Source: Oscheius dolichura
Taxonomy: Eukaryota; Nematoda; Chromadorea; Rhabditida; Rhabditidae
Assembly (NCBI GenBank): GCA_932521035.1
Contig: OW051495.1
Location: 10,478,001-10,542,000 of the forward strand
Direction of reading: 5' to 3'
Length of the DNA stretch: 64,000 nucleotides
Position numbers and translations under genes: made by a program. Below the pieces are notes generated by a model. That model did not search any database. It saw only the letters and a list, made by a program, of their open reading frames with translations, and was not told the origin of the DNA. Shown in pieces: positions 59,233 through 64,000 of this stretch (position 1 is the stretch's first letter; the number at the start of each line of letters is the position of its first letter).

Positions 59233-62200
59233 TTATCGGTCGCGGTGTCCTCGGCATTCCTTGCATCGTCTGTGGTCGATTTTCCCTCTGTTCCATGTCC
59301 TAAATGATTTGTCGGTTATGCCATCTGTTTTCGGCGTCAAACCCGTAATTTTCTCTTGATCAGCTGGCGTCGTTCTTCCGCCTGCTTGGCTTCTTTTTCC
59401 TTTTGAGCTGTTCTGATATCTTCTTCCGATTTGGTTTCCTAAATTCTTATTTTTAGCATCCTCTCCCATTTCTCTAACATCATCCGATTTCTTCTTATTC
59501 ACGACCAAGCTCCGAGCCTTCTTGTTGGTTCCAGTGGGGCGGGAGTAGCGCAGCAGATACATCAGGCGGTCCTTTGGGGCGAGGGAGACTTCCAACATGA
59601 GAATTACACGGGCAAACTGAACTTGACTTGTGGACTACTGTAGCTGATAAATAAACCTGTCGTTTGTATTCCTTTTTGGTCTTGAAGATAGTCTCATAAG
59701 TCCGGGTCATCATGGCAATCAGCAGGTTAAATTGGAGAATCGAGACACACATTTCAAATATCAGAAAGAGGAACTGAAATGAGAGATTCTTGAGTTATGG
59801 AATCATTTTATGAAGAATTAGTTGCGTAGTACGTTTAATACTCAGTCTATGAGAACCTATTGCCCACCTTTCCGACCCAAATCATGACTCTAGCCGGACA
59901 AGACGCCAAGTTCCTGTACAACATGGTGAATTCGCCAATGGTCAGGATGAAGGTCCTAATGAAGGCTTCGATCGGGTTCTGTATAAGATTTTCGAACTTT
60001 ACCGCCTAAAATGGTTCGTATTGTTCCAGATACAGTAACCTTATACCATATCAAATCGCTTCTCGTCATAGTCAGCCCATAGGTATTCCATGGTTTTGTC
60101 GGATTTGAAGTCGTCGTAGCTGCCGTTGTGTTTATAGATCTCGAAGGGGTTGGCATCCCTCTCGCAGGTCAAGAAGACCAGGTAGAAGGCTTGGGAGAAG
60201 CCGATCAGGAAAATACCGTAGATCATGAGGAATCTCTTAATGTCGGTGGCGATGATGGTGTAGATCATCAACACGAAGGGTCCGACAAAGGAGACGGCTC
60301 TGATTTCAATGTTGAATATGTCCAAGGTGTATTCTTACCGGCAATAGAACAGGAAATGGATGGTAGTCAAGAGTACGGTAATGATGGCGATAATATTGTC
60401 AGCCACTAGCATCCCGGGACTAATGGAGCAGGCGAGCCGGAGAGGAATCATCACGGCCACTCCGATAAAAGACATCTTGTAGGCGATCTTGGCCGGAAAG
60501 GCGCCCAGGATATTGCGCCACTTCTTCCAGCCAATGTGACGAACATCTTGGACATCGAGAAAGACTTGAACCATGACGCTGATGACGATGGCAACTTCGA
60601 GGACCAGCCGCGCCGGGCCGTAGAATATCCCCAGATCGTTGTTGAACCAATCCATCAGATGGCATTGATCGAATTCCGGTCCTAAAGGGATCTTCAGGGG
60701 GCGTTAACAGTTTTCCACTTACTCCACATCAGACTAGTCTGATTCCGTAGGTGCATCATAACGCTGACCTCCTGCTCTCTGTCCTCGTGTCCAACTCCCA
60801 GACTACAGTGTTCCACTGCCTCCGTATGCGGATTGATGCAAGTGATATCATGGTCACTGACTGTTTGACCATCTCTGGTTATGAACCCATGTGTTAGGGA
60901 CTGAAACAGACCTTTAGAACACAGAAAAGACCGAAAAGTACCTCCGTCGTCCAACCGATTGGTCTCATAAAGAAGGCCATAATGACCGTGAGCCAATGGA
61001 AAACGAATCCCACCAATGAGATGAGGATCCTCTTCCGCCCAAAGGAGTTCCACTTCTCCTCTACCAGCTTGTCCAACAACCCGTCTAATAAGTCCAGATG
61101 TTGAGAGGTTTCCTTTAAATTGGTCTAATTTAATATTCTACAGTACTCACTCCATATACGGCCAGGGAGAGCGCGCTCATCTCGTTTAGTTCCCCAGTGG
61201 TTTCGTCGATAGAATCAATCCTGGCTAGAGGATACGCCGTGGAGGAAGCGTCTCCATACATCCAGACTTTATTCCCCTCGATTTCCAGAATAAAGTCAAA
61301 CATCTTCTTGTTCCCCATCTTGGCTGCCAATGTGAGAGGCGTCAGCTTCTGCCGGTTGATGATTTTCAGATTAGCACCCATTTCCAGAGCGATTCGGAAC
61401 ATTCTCTTAACAATTTGATTAATTTGAAGGGCCAAGAATCATACCATGTTCTCGTGAATAACACACATGTGGAGTACGGTATTGCCGTTCGTATCCTGAG
61501 CATTTGGATTGGCTTTCTTGGCCAGAAGGAGGCGATAACAATCCGGCTGATCCATACAAGCGGCGAATGACAGTGGGTACTCCCCAAAGTACATATTCCT
61601 GAACAGAACCATTGCCTGTTTCCCAAAGATGGCTTCCTACCCATTGTAGCTGGTCTTCATTGGTAGATCCACATATTCGTGCTCCAAAGAGTCAGTCCTT
61701 CCTGATTTCTGATCTTCAGCGCAGAAAAAAGCACCATAACACCTGCAACATGTCTGTCGTATACCACTCAAGGAAAGAAATCTACCGTTGATTAACGTCG
61801 GCTCCCCGTTTCAGTAGAGTAAAAACCATGGCTGGATCCTGGTTAATTATTGCCTGATGCAGTGGTGTCAATCCTGTACTCTTTGTTATTCAAGAGAGCG
61901 GAGGAGCTTGTAGCCTACCGTAGTAGTCTTCGGAGACGTTGATGTCATTGACCAGTTTTGGATAGGCGTCGAGGACACGCAAGGCCAGTTGGTTGTGGAT
62001 ATCGGAGGATTGAAGGAGACAGACACCGATTATTGTCTCACCCATGGAACCTGTGATATCAAATTTGGGAGGAAGAGTAATTGGAGGATTCAAGAGAGTC
62101 AGAGGCCGGAAAGCCTCAGAAGGAAACGACAAAAGGGCCTGCTTCCTACCTCTCTCGTCCAGCTTCCATACAATGTCCCGATATTTAGACTCTGCTTTTC

Positions 62201-62764
62201 CACCTTTGCCACCGCCGTCCAGTAATTTCAAGGCTGAAGTGTTATATACTTACTGTTCACCTAAAGCAGTTCTACCTTTCTTCAAGTCTCCGACGTTCTC
62301 TCCCTCCTGGTTGAACTCGTCCAACACATTCGGCCCGCTCTTCCCCTTTCCCTTCTTTCTCGAAAAGGCGCTAAGTCTCTCATTTCTCTCCTAAAATGCC
62401 CTTTCTTGTCCTCGCCCAGGTCAAAACCACAAAACCTTGTTTCTCATTTTGACGAGTTCAGTAATAGTACAGACTTTGCCCTTTCCTCCGTTATACATAA
62501 ACTCACGGATCTTGGTATCGATATAAGAATCCAGAATGGAATTGTCACCGCTCTTCATGGAATATCTGAAGTTTATTGTTTTTAGAGTAGAGAAATGAAT
62601 AATTACCGTAACCACGGGATGAGTTCTCCCCCTCCATGAATGTCCACCAGTTTGTAGATTTTCCTATCCTCACGGAGTCTGCCGACTCCCATCTTCGACT
62701 GTTGGTTCTCCGTCGACTGGCCGGTCCCCATCTTGCTGTTCTTATGTTCTGTAGAAGAAGGCAT
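59233..62764 (-). CDS. TRPV cation channel, osm-9/ocr type
   Basis: Predicted channel subunit of 966 residues, of the family that carries chemosensory and mechanosensory signals in nematode ciliated neurons. Minus-strand exons: 62764-62607, 62565-62436, 62390-62276, 62233-61919, 61873-61786, 61742-61641, 61598-61445, 61405-61151, 61112-60942, 60900-60723, 60681-60339, 60299-60047, 60005-59868, 59773-59657 and 59616-59233. Ankyrin repeats occupy about residues 210-440 ([44 protein letters not shown]). TM1 is [16 protein letters not shown]; a long extracellular loop with cysteines follows; TM2 to TM5 lie in exons 11-12. The pore stretch is FILTIGEF (exon 13). TM6 ([20 protein letters not shown]) runs into the TRP-box region. 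A basic, Ser/Thr-rich tail of over 120 residues ends the protein. Introns 7 and 8 end in AAG. I cannot separate osm-9 from an ocr gene. Confidence 0.93.
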
Positions 62765-63714
62765 CTTCTTCTTGGGAAGGGAAAGAAGTCAATTGGAGAC
62801 AATGAAGGTCGCTACAGTAATCCAACTGAAGGCGCATGCAGCCGCCTGGCAGGCGAAGAAAAGTCAATAGGGGCCCAGCCGGCTAGCAAACATCTCGAAG
62901 TAATTACCGTAGACGGGAAAAAATGTCAAATGGAATGGGAAATGGAGGGAGGGAAAGTGAAGAAAGATAGGCTATGGGAAAGACCGAGTCTGCTCTCCGA
63001 CTACCCATCTGATCTCTACCGAGGAATCTCAATATTTCCACTGCAATCTTCCCAAGTTTTTTTTTCCAAAAACGTGGACGATATACAGAGAAAAAGACGG
63101 TTTGTTTCGAGTTTAACGCTAGTTTTGACATCTTACCCCTTCCGTCTCCCATTTCTCTGAAAAGAGGACTGAAGGAGCATCTCCGGGATAAAAAGAACAA
63201 ACTAATCTGCTCGGAAAAGAAGGTAAAGCAGGTTTTTTTTTAAAGATTTAATCTTACTATGCCCTATCCCGGCAAATACAGTTGACTTCTCACCTAATGA
63301 CCGGTGCTCCTCTTCGAGTCTAGTCCATCTCTCCCCACCCGTCCCGTGTTCCCCGTCTTATTCTGAACACCTGTTCCCACAATCACTAAAGGTAGGCATA
63401 AAAAAGGTGTACTTTGGGTAATAGGTGAGAGAAATAGGCCGACATAAAAACAGCGACGAACGTTGACGAGGAGAATAGGTAGCAGGTGCTTGTCGTTAAA
63501 GAAAATTACATTCTCTCGCGGTTACCCCGGAGCCGAGATTGAGAAAATTGGAGTCAAGGTGTGTGTGTGTGTGTATGTGACCGCCGAAGATATTTCAGCT
63601 GTCATGACATGTGATTGGGAAAAGTTAATAGGAATTTCGAAATACAATCAAGCTCTTGAAGGGAACAGAAGTCATGGTCCTTGTTCTTCGAGAAAATTCC
63701 CCCTTTATTTCCAG
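62765..63714 (+). other. Intergenic region, upstream of the TRPV gene
   Basis: About 950 bp between the TRPV start codon and the end of the next minus-strand gene. A gtgtgtgtgtgtgtatgtg microsatellite lies near 63560-63580. No gene recognised. Confidence 0.5.
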
Positions 63715-64000
63715 TCACAAAGGCGTCGTCTTCTTGAGATCACATCGATTCTGCATCATCGCCTTCCCAGCAGAATTCAGACATTGTTTGGGAGAGAAAT
63801 AGTTCGAAATAGTGGAATACTTGGAGTAGTCCCTTGTTTTTAGTCTCCGCGCATGGGCATCTTCACAAATCCTACAAATACCCGGTTCATCCTCCACTGG
63901 CGAGTACTTCTTCGTCCATTTGAAGTAACTGAAACGATTATATTTATTAATTTGAAGGGGTAAACCTCTTATAAGCAGTAGCATTCCTCATCAAGTACTC
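63715..64000 (-). CDS. 3' end of an unrecognised gene, cut by the window edge
   Basis: Two minus-strand exons are visible: 64000-63966 (partial) and 63928-63715, joined by a 37-nt intron with gtttac and tttcag borders. The phase is consistent and gives EYLMRNATAYKSYFKWTKKY across the junction. The last 70 residues are hydrophilic with four cysteines (ICRICEDAHARR; KQCLN; QNRCDL), which suggests disulphides or metal binding. I do not recognise a family. The gene lies upstream of the TRPV gene on the same strand, with about 950 bp between them. Confidence 0.6.

Overview
The window is nuclear DNA from a nematode, probably a free-living or necromenic rhabditid relative. The evidence is: (i) introns mostly 36 to 80 nt with TTTCAG-type acceptors; (ii) a splice acceptor a few bases before many start codons (for example at 6200, 10281, 36328, 38511 and 40430), as expected for spliced-leader trans-splicing; (iii) nematode-specific gene families, namely Srd, Sri-like and Str chemoreceptors, a ground-like (hedgehog-related) protein, a transthyretin-like protein and an osm-9/ocr-type TRPV channel. 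I cannot name the species.

Layout, left to right. 1-2424: two Srd-type receptors, the first cut by the window edge. 2425-6199: mostly gene-free. 6200-7404: a new single-pass membrane protein gene. 7405-10280: gene-free. 10281-12537: mitochondrial-type NAD kinase (NADK2 family). 13167-20739: a minus-strand block with two Sri-like receptors, one F-box-like gene and two Str receptors. An orphan alpha-2-macroglobulin-like C-terminal fragment lies on the plus strand within it, head to head with the F-box gene. 21474-23195: ground-like secreted protein. 23721-25597: another Str receptor. 25743-25784: half of a tRNA-Arg. 27028-30329: a 924-residue secreted EGF/VWD/C8/TIL/fibrinogen-like mosaic protein. 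31016-31749: transthyretin-like gene. 33772-35930: BPI/LBP-type lipid-binding protein. 36328-41644: three tandem Str receptors with a relic exon and a MITE-like element. 41806-59105: an uninterrupted 17.3 kb minisatellite. 59233-62764: a complete TRPV channel of 15 exons. 63715-64000: the 3' end of an unrecognised gene.

The eight complete or nearly complete chemoreceptors plus the TRPV channel make this a chemosensory neighbourhood. Nematode TRPV channels act downstream of such receptors in ciliated neurons, but adjacency here does not prove co-function. Paralogues within each receptor group share intron positions and exon lengths exactly, which supports the exon models and points to local tandem duplication.

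The most unusual item is the minisatellite. It mixes a 21-bp unit with a 31-bp unit, which is the same core plus a 10-bp insert. All three forward reading frames stay open for over 17 kb. Sequence variants are distributed unevenly from left to right. I read it as non-coding satellite DNA rather than a giant gene. All exon models were built by eye from splice signals, reading frame and paralogue comparison; no database search was run.
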